A program made the position numbers and the translations under genes. From positions 62,001 to 126,000 of the forward strand of contig CAYWRM010000002.1 in NCBI GenBank assembly GCA_964460905.1: a stretch of 64,000 nt of DNA, written 5' to 3'. Under the pieces are notes generated by a model. It saw only the letters and a program-made list of their open reading frames with translations, searched no databases and was not told where the DNA came from. The stretch's first letter is position 1. Every line of letters begins with the position of its first letter. The DNA comes from GCA-002708315 sp964460905 (GTDB taxonomy: Bacteria > Bacteroidota > Bacteroidia > Bacteroidales > F082). This document shows positions 1 through 8,342 of this stretch, piece by piece.

Positions 1-302
1 ATTCTGAATATGTTGATGACATATGGGGCAACCCAAGTAATATTCAGTCAAACAAATTAGCAGGTATTAAAATTTACCCAAATCCGGCATCAAACTTACT
101 ATATGTTTCATGGCATGAAAACCGATATCTTAGTTATAGTATTTTTTCAATGATTGGGAATGAGGTGGTAAGTGGAAAGTTATCACAGTCAACATCTGAA
201 ATTGATATTTCACAACTTAACAATGGTATATATATTCTTTCAATGACAATTGACTCAAGTCAGACTACAAAAAAAATTACGTTTGTTAAAACTACAAATT
301 AG
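1..302 (+). CDS. C-terminal end of a T9SS-secreted protein (partial)
   Basis: An open frame enters from the left edge (first full codon at base 3) and stops with TAG at 300-302. The last roughly 80 residues form a typical type A T9SS sorting domain: a YPNPAS motif, a hydrophobic strand, a SMIGNEV turn-like stretch, then NGIYIL and a basic end (KKITFVK). This domain directs export across the outer membrane and is cleaved on the cell surface. The catalytic or binding part lies outside the window, so the function is unknown. queD begins 2 bases after the stop, so the two may be co-transcribed. Confidence 0.85.
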   Translation, partial: SEYVDDIWGNPSNIQSNKLAGIKIYPNPASNLLYVSWHENRYLSYSIFSMIGNEVVSGKLSQSTSEIDISQLNNGIYILSMTIDSSQTTKKITFVKTTN

Positions 303-304
303 AT

Positions 305-754
305 ATGAACCCAACCATAAGAATTACAAAGGAGTTTAAATTTGAAATGGCTCATGCATTAAAAGGTTATGATGGTCCATGTCGTAATATTCATGGTCAT
401 TCATACGAGTTCTTAGTAACAATATCCGGTCATCCAATAACTGATGAAAATAGCCCTAAGATAGGTATGGTAATGGATTTTGGCGACCTGAAGAAAATAG
501 TACGTGAAACGATTGTTGATATTTTTGATCATGCACTGGTACTAAACAGCAGCATGCCTAATGATCTACTTGAAAAACTAAGTGAAAATTTCGAAAAAGT
601 AATATTACTTGATTATCAGCCCACAAGCGAGCTCATGATAGCTGATTTTGCGCATAGAATTATGAAAAAACTTCCGTCACATGTTAACCTAAAGTATTTG
701 CTACTTAGAGAAACTGTTACCTCTTTTGCCGAATGGTATGCTGAGGAAAACTAA
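305..754 (+). CDS. queD: 6-carboxytetrahydropterin synthase (QueD / PTPS family)
   Basis: 149 residues, normal length for the family. It converts 7,8-dihydroneopterin triphosphate to 6-carboxytetrahydropterin in the queuosine/7-deazaguanine pathway. The zinc ligands H17, H30 and H32 are visible (AHAL, NIHGHSY), the nucleophilic C26 lies in GPCRN, and DHALVL carries the catalytic Asp-His pair. A late Glu in RETVTSFAEW matches the substrate-binding glutamate. The start lies 2 bases after the preceding T9SS gene, an unusual partner. No queC or queE is visible here. A true 6-pyruvoyl-tetrahydropterin synthase role is less likely in a bacterium of this type. Confidence 0.88.
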   Translation: MNPTIRITKEFKFEMAHALKGYDGPCRNIHGHSYEFLVTISGHPITDENSPKIGMVMDFGDLKKIVRETIVDIFDHALVLNSSMPNDLLEKLSENFEKVILLDYQPTSELMIADFAHRIMKKLPSHVNLKYLLLRETVTSFAEWYAEEN

Positions 755-880
755 TTAACATCATTCGATATTTGCCTCTATTATGGGCAGATAGAAGCTT
801 CCACTATTGAATTTTAATTTCCTCATCATCATATTCTGGGTTTAATATTTTTATTAATTTCACAGTCAAACTATTATATA

Positions 881-1750
881 ATGGGCTGGAAAAGTGAAAT
901 TGAAAAAATGCTTACAGAATTTGTTGGCACAGATGTAACTATTAATGATTTTTCCTCTGTAGGAGGAGGATCAATAAATGAAACCTACAAAGTAAAAACC
1001 AATGAAGGTGACTTTTTTGTAAAGAAGAATTCAGTTTCACTTTATCCTCAAATGTTTGAAAAAGAAGTCCGAGGATTACAAATACTAAGAGCGACAAACG
1101 AAATTGACACTCCTGAGATTATAGATATCGGCGAAAGCGGGAATGATTCCTTTTTAATTCTGAAATTTATTAATACTGGGGAAAAAACCAGTTCATTCTG
1201 GGATGATTTTGGAAGACAAATTGCCAGACTGCACAAACATACTAATAGCTACTTTGGGCTCGATCATAATAACTATATTGGGTCATTACATCAACACAAT
1301 AATAAGCATGATAATTGGAGTGATTTTTTTAGGGAAGAGAGGCTTGAGCGACAGGTAAAGTTAGCAAGAAACAATAATGCTGTTGATAGGGAAACAGTAA
1401 CTGCATTCGATCGTTTTTATACAAGGCTTGGTGAAATTTTTCCAGAAGAATCTCCAGCAATATTACATGGCGATTTGTGGGGTGGTAACTTTATGGTGAG
1501 TGAAACAGGAAATCCCGTAATTATTGATCCAGCAATTTATTATGGTCATCGTGAAATGGATTTAGGTATGTCAAAGTTATTTGGCGGTTTCGATGGACAA
1601 TTTTACTTAAGTTATAATCGTTACTATCCGTTAGAAAATGGGTGGGAAGAGCGACTAAACTATTGTAATTTGTATCCACTAATGGTACATGTTAATCTGT
1701 TTGGAGGTGGTTATTTAAAGTCGGTTAGGTCAATAATAAGTAGGTTTTGA
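881..1750 (+). CDS. Fructosamine/ketosamine-3-kinase family protein
   Basis: 289 residues, usual length for the FN3K family (protein kinase-like fold). Members phosphorylate sugar adducts on protein amines, so the Amadori product breaks down (deglycation). Visible are a glycine-rich loop near residues 27-33 (SVGGGSIN), a lysine in FVKKN (48-49), the catalytic loop HGDLWGGN (196-203), IDPA (D216) in place of DFG, and the characteristic YYGHREMDL that follows. The C-terminus LFGGGYLKSVRSI is typical of complete proteins. It stands alone, 126 bp after queD. Aminoglycoside phosphotransferases are related but lack this signature. Confidence 0.85.
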   Translation: MGWKSEIEKMLTEFVGTDVTINDFSSVGGGSINETYKVKTNEGDFFVKKNSVSLYPQMFEKEVRGLQILRATNEIDTPEIIDIGESGNDSFLILKFINTGEKTSSFWDDFGRQIARLHKHTNSYFGLDHNNYIGSLHQHNNKHDNWSDFFREERLERQVKLARNNNAVDRETVTAFDRFYTRLGEIFPEESPAILHGDLWGGNFMVSETGNPVIIDPAIYYGHREMDLGMSKLFGGFDGQFYLSYNRYYPLENGWEERLNYCNLYPLMVHVNLFGGGYLKSVRSIISRF

Positions 1751-1778
1751 TTTCAATGATTTAACCATGTCAAATTAG

Positions 1779-2406
1779 GTTGTTATTAATAAGGACGAAA
1801 ATTTTGATTTATTATCCGCCAAATTCAAAGTAAGTATTGACGCCATTAGTGCAACTATAAATAATGGAATAGGGATGATGTTGTATGATAGCGATGGAAA
1901 TAGTTTTCCAGAAAATATCATTTCATCGGTAGATGGCGATGTAACCGTGATAGCTGTAACTAAACGGACTTATATTAACCAACGATGTGTTTGAGGCAAT
2001 TAATTCATATTACCAAAATAACGGATCGGGGCCCACAAAAACCCCTGATACATTAAGGTTTACTCTAACTTTTAACAGCAATGCAGAAGAATTTATTCCT
2101 GAATTGTACATCTTCAGAAGTGCTGATCGTTCGTATAAGATCCATAGAAGTAATTTTCCAACAACTGCCGCTGCTGACTTAAGTATGTTCAATACAGTAA
2201 ATGATAATGGACATTATAAAACAAGTAACGGGCTGCCTTGGGGAATTGAAATTATTCTGGATGGCCAGTATAAAAGTCCACGAGAAAAAGTTGATATGGT
2301 TATTGCATATCCTCAATTTCAGTTATGGGCTACATCAAGTGGAACTGAAAACACAACTTGGTATATGGCACCTGTTGATGCGAATGTGCTGGATATTTTT
2401 GAATAA
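1779..2406 (+). pseudogene. LruC-domain protein remnant (5'-deleted and frameshifted)
   Basis: Two adjoining frames together encode the C-terminal part of a LruC-domain (DUF4842-type) secreted protein. The first runs from 1779, directly after an in-frame TAG, to TGA at 1992-1994 and reads AKFKVSIDAISAT and MMLYDSDGNSFPENI. The second frame, one base out of phase, takes over near 1965-1985 and continues to 2406 with VFEAINSYY, LPWGIEIIL and YPQFQLWATSSG before WYMAPV, the typical LruC end. No start codon, signal peptide or N-terminal domains precede it, so both a 5' deletion and a frameshift have occurred. Family assignment is from motif memory. Confidence 0.65.
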
Positions 2407-2420
2407 TTAGTAGGAACTGT

Positions 2421-2453
2421 GGCTGTCCAAAAAACTAACTTTTTGGACCGCCT
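2421..2453. terminator. Inverted repeat, probable bidirectional terminator
   Basis: A near-perfect 13-bp inverted repeat (GGCTGTCCAAAAA at 2421-2433 against TTTTTGGACCGCC at 2440-2452, one mismatch) has a 6-base loop. It lies between the end of the LruC remnant and the end of the convergent ATP-grasp gene. The position suits a shared terminator. The GC-rich outer part followed by A/T is also reminiscent of insertion-sequence ends in Bacteroidetes, so a solo IS end cannot be excluded. Confidence 0.55.
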
Positions 2454-2455
2454 CT

Positions 2456-3637
2456 TTATGATTTTTTTTTCAATTTAATATATTTTCTTAAATCAGAAGT
2501 AAGTATTTGGTTGAGTTCCTGATCTTCTCCAACGGTTGTTTCAATAAACAAAAATCCAAAAACTAAATATTTTTTGAAATCAATTTTCCTTAAACTCATC
2601 GGTTTTTTAAAATCATTTAATAACAGATCATAATCGAAATAATCTATTTCATTTTCATCAAACCCTGAATTATTGTTTAGTACGATAATACTATACTTAC
2701 TATCTTCTCTTGTACTAAAAATATCTTTCCAATCGGGTTTTTTATTTTCTAAAAAGTAACGGTACGAGTTGATTCCGTACGCATACCATGAAATATCTCC
2801 GGTTGTGCATAATCCACCATATCTCAATGGATTTACTTCTATTGGAACTATTTTTCCGTTGCTGCCAATTCTTACTTCAACATGTGCCGGAAAGTTTCTT
2901 AGTTTAGTTTTCGTCCCTATTGTTATAAGAAAATCTTGAATTACATTCGAGTATTTCTCCATTATTTCTTTTGAAGTTGAGTAAATTCTATCGCTTACAT
3001 CGCTCTCTGATGAAAAAATGTGGTGAAGTATATTAAGTATGACGGGTTCTCCTTTTTCATCATAATAACAATCAATTGCATACTCTTCTCCTTCTATGTA
3101 TTCCTCAAAAATAAAATCCGTAATATCAACAACTTCTTTTGGATAAATGCCTTTTAATTGTTCAACCTCTGTTTCTATTTTGTCCAAAACTTTATTCCAC
3201 TGACGTATATCGTCAACTTTATGAACAGCCAAACTAAAGAATCCCACTGCTGGTTTAATTATAAATGGAAATTTTATTCCTTCAATAATTATTTTCCTTA
3301 AATCACTATATTTGGTTCCTAAAAAAAAGTAATCCGGAAATGAATCTTTTATTAGTTCCCGAAACTTAATTTTGTTCTTGAAGATATTAATTTGTGTTGG
3401 AAGGTCAGATGAGCTAAAATTTTTCTCAATCCAACTAATTGAATTCTCGGAATTAGTATATACACGAGTTTCCGGGTCGTTATCAAATATATAACGTGCT
3501 TCTTTTTCGGATATCCAGCTAAGAGACTCATCCTTAATCATCTCCCTGGCATTTGTTGTGGAAATAATTTGAATGTTATTTTCTTTTATGGTTGTGATCA
3601 GAAAATTACTTACATAAGGTTTATCTATTATTATCAT
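2456..3637 (-). CDS. ATP-grasp domain protein
   Basis: 393 residues with an ATP-grasp fold, the ligase class that joins a carboxylate to an amine or thiol through an acyl phosphate. Visible are the ATP-binding strand FPFIIKPAVGFFS (about 124-136), FIFEEYIEGEEYAIDCYYD with the acidic E-x-E pattern, and a metal-binding HVEVRIG...VPIEVNPLRYGG near 252-275 whose Glu and Asn should bind Mg. The N-terminal about 100 residues are unlike carbamoyl-phosphate synthase. The substrate cannot be deduced and no peptide or siderophore genes lie nearby. It is last in a four-gene minus-strand run with short gaps. Specific function unknown. Confidence 0.75.
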   Translation of the reverse strand: MIIIDKPYVSNFLITTIKENNIQIISTTNAREMIKDESLSWISEKEARYIFDNDPETRVYTNSENSISWIEKNFSSSDLPTQINIFKNKIKFRELIKDSFPDYFFLGTKYSDLRKIIIEGIKFPFIIKPAVGFFSLAVHKVDDIRQWNKVLDKIETEVEQLKGIYPKEVVDITDFIFEEYIEGEEYAIDCYYDEKGEPVILNILHHIFSSESDVSDRIYSTSKEIMEKYSNVIQDFLITIGTKTKLRNFPAHVEVRIGSNGKIVPIEVNPLRYGGLCTTGDISWYAYGINSYRYFLENKKPDWKDIFSTREDSKYSIIVLNNNSGFDENEIDYFDYDLLLNDFKKPMSLRKIDFKKYLVFGFLFIETTVGEDQELNQILTSDLRKYIKLKKKS

Positions 3638-3667
3638 GTTAAATGTAAACGGTAAATGGAAATAAAT

Positions 3668-3877
3668 CTAAAAGAATATACTTGATAGAACTAAAATTGA
3701 AATAATACTTATTACGACTAAATAAGTAAAATGATTTCCAAAATTAAGTGTCCACCCCAGGTATTTATGTCGCTTAGGAACAATTATTCTTTTGTCGCTA
3801 GGATTGTAATAAAAAATTGTGAATTTATAATTATCAGGATTGTCAACTTCAGGGTCGAAATTATTTTTCATATTCAT
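3668..3877 (-). CDS. Small membrane protein, DUF5808-like
   Basis: 69 residues. The segment FYYNPSDKRIIVPKR followed by LGWTLNFG resembles the short DUF5808 motif (Y-N-P-x-D-x-R-x-x-V-P-K-R...G-W-T-L-N). A single hydrophobic helix covers about residues 50-69 (YLVVISIISILVLSSIFF), so it probably sits in the inner membrane with a cytoplasmic N-terminus. It lies 3 bp downstream of the Gre-like gene and 30 bp upstream of the ATP-grasp gene. Function unknown. Confidence 0.65.
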   Translation of the reverse strand: MNMKNNFDPEVDNPDNYKFTIFYYNPSDKRIIVPKRHKYLGWTLNFGNHFTYLVVISIISILVLSSIFF

Positions 3878-3880
3878 TTT

Positions 3881-4327
3881 TTAGCAAATATCTGAAATAA
3901 TCAACTTCATTCCATTAAAAATAACTTCATCACCTTTTCTTTTTTCTTTAAGAGCAACAAAAATAGGTACTTGTGGCGAAATAGCATAGTATATTTCACC
4001 ATCAAGGTTAACCTTTCCTAAGCCTGCAGAAACAAAAAGCTTTTGCTTGTTAGTAATTATAAGTGCTCCAAATTCTACTTTTTTTAGTTCTTTTTCAATA
4101 TCTATTTTTTGAAGTGTGTTAATTACAATATTTGCTTTGTCCAACTGTTTGGCATATAATTCTATTTGACGCATTAACTTAGTGCGAAAAGCATCGTAAC
4201 GGTCTTTAGGCTGGCCATAATCGTTGGCCTGTTTCTGGGCTTCAGCAATTTCTTGTTGTAGTTGGCTAATTACTTCCGTTTGTTGGGTTATACATTTAAA
4301 CAATAGCTTTGCTTTTACTTCTTTCAT
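3881..4327 (-). CDS. GreA/GreB-like coiled-coil protein
   Basis: 148 residues. Residues about 10-80 form a two-stranded coiled coil (TQQTEVISQLQQEIAEAQKQ...). The C-terminal half ends in ISPQVPIFVALKEKRKGDEV followed by IFNGMKLIISDI, the layout of a GreA/GreB C-terminal domain. Gre factors insert a coiled coil into the RNA polymerase secondary channel and stimulate transcript cleavage. Bacteroidetes carry several such paralogues, some misnamed 3-oxoacyl-ACP synthase in databases. The coiled-coil tip does not obviously carry the usual acidic pair, so cleavage activity is uncertain. First gene of the run 4327-2456. Confidence 0.65.
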   Translation of the reverse strand: MKEVKAKLLFKCITQQTEVISQLQQEIAEAQKQANDYGQPKDRYDAFRTKLMRQIELYAKQLDKANIVINTLQKIDIEKELKKVEFGALIITNKQKLFVSAGLGKVNLDGEIYYAISPQVPIFVALKEKRKGDEVIFNGMKLIISDIC

Positions 4328-4383
4328 TTCTGTAGAAAAATTTTAATCTAAAAAATTGTATTTTCTTTTTAATTTTCTATGAA

Positions 4384-4462
4384 TAACGGTTTGCGATATG
4401 AATAGTTGCTGCTTGCGAAGTTCGTTCTTGTCTGATTTTGCCAGACTTGAAACGGACTACAA
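4384..4462. repeat. Possible dispersed intergenic repeat fragment
   Basis: The 160-bp gap between the NYN gene and the Gre-like gene contains a less AT-rich stretch with a short hairpin (GTCTG at 4430-4434, CAGAC at 4442-4446). It is followed by AAACGGACTACAAATG. The wording (TTTGCGATATG, CTTGCGAAGTTCGTTC, GACTTGAAACGGACTAC) resembles a repeat I remember between genes of many Bacteroidetes. This is recognition from memory with no second copy in the window, so confidence is low. Confidence 0.3.
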
Positions 4463-4489
4463 ATGTTTAATTTATAATTGTCACAGCAA

Positions 4490-5248
4490 TTATTTATGAG
4501 CGTTCTTTGTTATGCGCTTTTCTTTATTTCTAACAAAGATCAACTTATATCTACTTTTTTGACTTTCTCGTTGCTCAATTTCAAATTTTCCAATTGAATT
4601 GATCAATGGGGTCAATTTTTGAAAACCGTAGTTTCTAGGATCAAAATTAGGACGTTTCTTTTGCAATAAGCTTCCAACATCTCCTAAAAAAGCCCATCCT
4701 TCATCATCTGATAAGTCTGTAATTGTCGATGCAATTAATTTAATTTCTTTTGTGCTAATTTTATCGTATGTTTCCTTGTCTAATTCCTTCTCATCTTCAG
4801 ATTCCTTCTCTTTAGATTTAGTTTTAAGGATTTCAATGTATATAAATTTGTCACAGGCAACAATAAATGGATTTGGTGTCTTTTTTTCTCCAATTCCAAT
4901 TACCTGCATGCCAGCCTCTCGTAAACGAGTGGCTAACCTTGTAAAATCACTATCACTTGATACAATACAAAATCCATTCACTTTTTCTGAATACAAAATA
5001 TCCATGGCATCAATTATCATAGCCGAATCTGTAGCATTCTTTCCACTTGTATACCCATATTGTTGAATAGGTGTAATGGCGTTTTCTAAAAGTATGTTTT
5101 TCCATTTAGAAAGATTAGGTTTTGTCCAGTCACCATAGATTCTTTTAATAGTAGGATTTCCATATTTGGCTATTTCTTCCATCATTTCTTTCACAAATGC
5201 TGATGGTATATTATCTCCATCAATTAGTATGGCTAAATTTATATTCAT
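4490..5248 (-). CDS. NYN-domain (LabA/PIN-like) nuclease with C-terminal OST-HTH domain
   Basis: 252 residues. Residues 1-135 are a NYN (PIN-fold) ribonuclease domain with the acidic metal-site residues visible in LIDGDN (D10, D12), NATDSAMIIDAMD and SSDSDF. A charged linker (KSKEKESEDEKELDKE) leads to a C-terminal OST-HTH/LOTUS-type module at about 165-240 (DDEGWAFLGDVGSLLQK...NYGFQKLTPLI). LOTUS domains in bacteria are thought to bind RNA and target the nuclease. A cytoplasmic RNA-processing or decay role is inferred; the substrate is unknown. The gene is 74 bp downstream of the GH92 gene, probably unrelated in function. Confidence 0.8.
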   Translation of the reverse strand: MNINLAILIDGDNIPSAFVKEMMEEIAKYGNPTIKRIYGDWTKPNLSKWKNILLENAITPIQQYGYTSGKNATDSAMIIDAMDILYSEKVNGFCIVSSDSDFTRLATRLREAGMQVIGIGEKKTPNPFIVACDKFIYIEILKTKSKEKESEDEKELDKETYDKISTKEIKLIASTITDLSDDEGWAFLGDVGSLLQKKRPNFDPRNYGFQKLTPLINSIGKFEIEQRESQKSRYKLIFVRNKEKRITKNAHK

Positions 5249-5322
5249 TGATATTCTTTTTACTTATGTTATTATTATTTTCTTTGTATGAATTACGCAC
5301 AACAGGACAATAAAACAACTTA

Positions 5323-8295
5323 TCACTCAACCCATATCTCATCAGCAAATATCCATGAATTATTGCCGGCGCCTTTGTGCCAGCCAGGACAATTACCTTG
5401 ATTTTTAGCTGTTATCTTTAAAAACCGAATGGGCTTGTTAATGTTATTAATAACAAAATTTTTAATTATGGATCCTGATTTTCTTGGGTTTATATTATTC
5501 TTCACAACACCTAATAGTTGGTAGTTAGCTCCGTCAACCGAGCCTTCAAAAGTTACTGAAGCCGGCATAAATATCCATGAGTTTTCATCTTGTAGAAATC
5601 CAACCCCTGCTTTAGAAATGATTTTAGTCTCTCCAAAATCAACAATTGCCTCAACATTATCACCATAGTAGCCTTGCCAGTTGCCCGTTTTAAAATCGTA
5701 ACCGCCTCTAATTGTATTTATAAGTGCGATATCACCACCAGCTGTATATTGATTACTGTATGTTGTATTAAGGGTTATTTTTCGTCCTTTGGGTATTTTT
5801 ATAAATTCCGCTTCTTCACTTAAACTTTGTACTCCTTTTTTTTCTGCGAAAGCAGTTAATTTAATACTGTTTTTTATATTAAGAGGACTCTCGTACTTTA
5901 TACTTATACCTTCATCTTCCGTAAAATTAATCATGGAATTTTCAAAAATATCAACTAATGAAACGTCCATATTATTAAAAAATGTTTTCGAAGTTGCTTC
6001 AAAATAAGGAACAGGAGTAATAATAAAATCTGAAATTTTTTGGTGTGGTCTGTCAGAAACTTTACTTCCATATTCAGGGTTTGGTTTGTTACCCATCTCA
6101 AATATAAGTTCACCACCATTCATAATCATACGGTGAGTAATATAAGAAGGAGTATATTCAATACCATTGTGCCACACCGACTGAACATAAATATCATCAG
6201 CACTTTCACATAATGCTTTAACAATAAATATATTGCCGTTTTCAAGATTTAAAGTAAGCTCGCTAAAAAGTGGAGTTCCAAGAACATAATTGTCATTGCC
6301 AGGTGTTACAGGATAAAATCCCATTGCGCTCATAACATACCATGCCGACATTTGTCCGCAATCTTCATTTCCACTCAAACCATCAGGTGCGTTTGAGTAC
6401 AACTCACTACTTATTTGATGAATTAGCTTTTGAGTTTTCCACGGTTTTCCAATGTAATTATAAAGATATGCCATGTTGTGGCTTGGCTCGTTGCCGTGAG
6501 CATATTGGCCTATTAAACCCGTTATATCTGATTGATGCCTTCCAGAAAGCTCCACAGTTGTATTAAACAATGTATCAAGCTTAGCTTCATACATATCATC
6601 GCCACCAAGTAGTTCAATATGTGTGTTAATATCCTGAGGAACAAAGAAATTATATTGCCATGTATTGGCTTCGGTAAGCATAAAATTAACTTGCGTTGGA
6701 TCGAATGGTACTACGAAGCAACCATTACTTTTCCCACGGAAAAAACCTGTTTTATTGTCGAATATATTTTTATAATATTGCCCTCTCTTTGTAAAATCCT
6801 TGTAAATTTCCTTATCACCAAGTCCTTTTGCAAGTTTTGCAATACACCAATCATCATAAGCATATTCGAGCGTTTTTGATACAGACTCGCCTTCTTTATC
6901 AGCCGGTATATAACCTTTAGATTTAAAATATTTGAGACCAAATTGATCTGCATTGGCTGTTTGGATCATTGCATTTAGGGCAAGGTTAGCGTCAAAATCT
7001 CTAATTCCTTTTACCCATGCATCAACAATTACAGGTATCGAATGATAACCTATCATACAATTAGTTTCATTTGCTGCCAACTCCCATACAGGTAACAGAT
7101 TATCATGTTTATACATGTCGAGCATGGAGTTAATTAAGTGGTTGGTTTTTTCTTGCTCAATAATTGTAAATAATGGATGGAGTGTTCTAAAAGTATCCCA
7201 AAGTGAAAATACTGTGTGCATCTCGAATGATTTATCTTTATATATTTTTTCATCGTGTGCACGATAGCGATAATCAACATCAGAATACATGTTTGGCGCT
7301 AGCATTGAGTGGTAAAGAGCTGTATAGAAAATGGTTTTTTCATCAGTTGTGCCACCGGCAACTTTTATTTTACTTAATCTATCATTCCAGGTATTAAAAG
7401 CATCTTTTTTAACATTGTTGAAATTCCAGTTAGGAATTTCGGCATTACAATTTTCCATTGCCCCTTGATAATCAACGGCAGATATGCCAACCTTTATCAG
7501 TAATGGTTTGCCATCATTGGTGTCAAAATTTAGAACAGCTATCAAACTATCACCTGAGGCTATATTTTTATTTTGCCAGTATTCACCATTCACTACAATG
7601 CCGTGCGTGGAAAATGCTTTGGAGAATACTGCATAAAAATATACAAACTGGTTAGCAGCCCATGCCTTAGTTCGTCGGTAACCAAGCACTTCATGATCAC
7701 TAATAAATTTTATTTCAGCATCTATTATTTTTTCACTTACAACACTTTCAATTAAATCAATTAAAACATGTGCTTTGTCTTTTTTAGGGAATGTGTAGCT
7801 ATGAAATCCTGCTCGTTGTGTTGAGGTTAATTTAACATCAATTCCATTATTAAGTTCTACACTATAATATCCGGCAGTTGCTTTTTCATTGTCATGACTA
7901 AATTTTGAACCATATCCTGAATCTGGATTTTTTGATGTGCCAGGAGTAAACTGTAGTTGGCCAACTGTTGGCACAAATCTAATATCACCATAATCACCAA
8001 TTCCGGTTCCGCTAAGGTGAGTGTGGCTAAAGCCAAGAATAAAATCATCAGAATAATGGTATCCTGAGCAACCATCCCAGCTGTCTTTCCTTGTATCGGG
8101 ACTAAGTTGTACCATTCCAAATGGCAATGTGGTTCCGGGGTATGTATGTCCATGTCCACCTGTACCGATAAATGGGTTTACATAATCAGCAGGTGTGCTG
8201 GGGGAATTGTTACAACTATCAAATAAAAATAGCACTATTAATAGAAGAATAGCAAAGTTGATAGTGCGTTTTGATTTCCGGATGAAATTACTCAT
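5323..8295 (-). CDS. GH92 family alpha-mannosidase lipoprotein
   Basis: About 990 residues. A lipoprotein signal (hydrophobic run to LFDSC, Cys near residue 28) is followed by YVNPFIGTGGHGHTYPGT, the hallmark start of glycoside hydrolase family 92. Members are calcium-dependent exo-acting alpha-mannosidases that trim N-glycans or yeast mannan. Other family blocks are visible: DTFRTLHPLFT, YDDWCIAKLAKGLG and GNEDCGQMSAWYVMSAMGFYP with the Ca-site/catalytic acids. A C-terminal galactose-binding-like region (about 860-990, ending SWIFADEIWVE) looks like an F5/8-type module. In the HGNEPSH motif the usual second His is Asn610 (codon at 6475-6477). Last in an operon with GH20 and CotH-like genes. 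An alternative ATG lies at 8304. Confidence 0.92.
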   Translation of the reverse strand: MSNFIRKSKRTINFAILLLIVLFLFDSCNNSPSTPADYVNPFIGTGGHGHTYPGTTLPFGMVQLSPDTRKDSWDGCSGYHYSDDFILGFSHTHLSGTGIGDYGDIRFVPTVGQLQFTPGTSKNPDSGYGSKFSHDNEKATAGYYSVELNNGIDVKLTSTQRAGFHSYTFPKKDKAHVLIDLIESVVSEKIIDAEIKFISDHEVLGYRRTKAWAANQFVYFYAVFSKAFSTHGIVVNGEYWQNKNIASGDSLIAVLNFDTNDGKPLLIKVGISAVDYQGAMENCNAEIPNWNFNNVKKDAFNTWNDRLSKIKVAGGTTDEKTIFYTALYHSMLAPNMYSDVDYRYRAHDEKIYKDKSFEMHTVFSLWDTFRTLHPLFTIIEQEKTNHLINSMLDMYKHDNLLPVWELAANETNCMIGYHSIPVIVDAWVKGIRDFDANLALNAMIQTANADQFGLKYFKSKGYIPADKEGESVSKTLEYAYDDWCIAKLAKGLGDKEIYKDFTKRGQYYKNIFDNKTGFFRGKSNGCFVVPFDPTQVNFMLTEANTWQYNFFVPQDINTHIELLGGDDMYEAKLDTLFNTTVELSGRHQSDITGLIGQYAHGNEPSHNMAYLYNYIGKPWKTQKLIHQISSELYSNAPDGLSGNEDCGQMSAWYVMSAMGFYPVTPGNDNYVLGTPLFSELTLNLENGNIFIVKALCESADDIYVQSVWHNGIEYTPSYITHRMIMNGGELIFEMGNKPNPEYGSKVSDRPHQKISDFIITPVPYFEATSKTFFNNMDVSLVDIFENSMINFTEDEGISIKYESPLNIKNSIKLTAFAEKKGVQSLSEEAEFIKIPKGRKITLNTTYSNQYTAGGDIALINTIRGGYDFKTGNWQGYYGDNVEAIVDFGETKIISKAGVGFLQDENSWIFMPASVTFEGSVDGANYQLLGVVKNNINPRKSGSIIKNFVINNINKPIRFLKITAKNQGNCPGWHKGAGNNSWIFADEIWVE

Positions 8296-8342
8296 GATAA
8301 ACAATCTTAATTTGTCGATTAAAGTTTAAAATCTTCTTCTCT

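Noticed and set aside
2421..2453. Inverted repeat as the end of an insertion sequence
   Set aside because: No transposase or second end is nearby. Its place between two convergent gene ends is better explained as a terminator.
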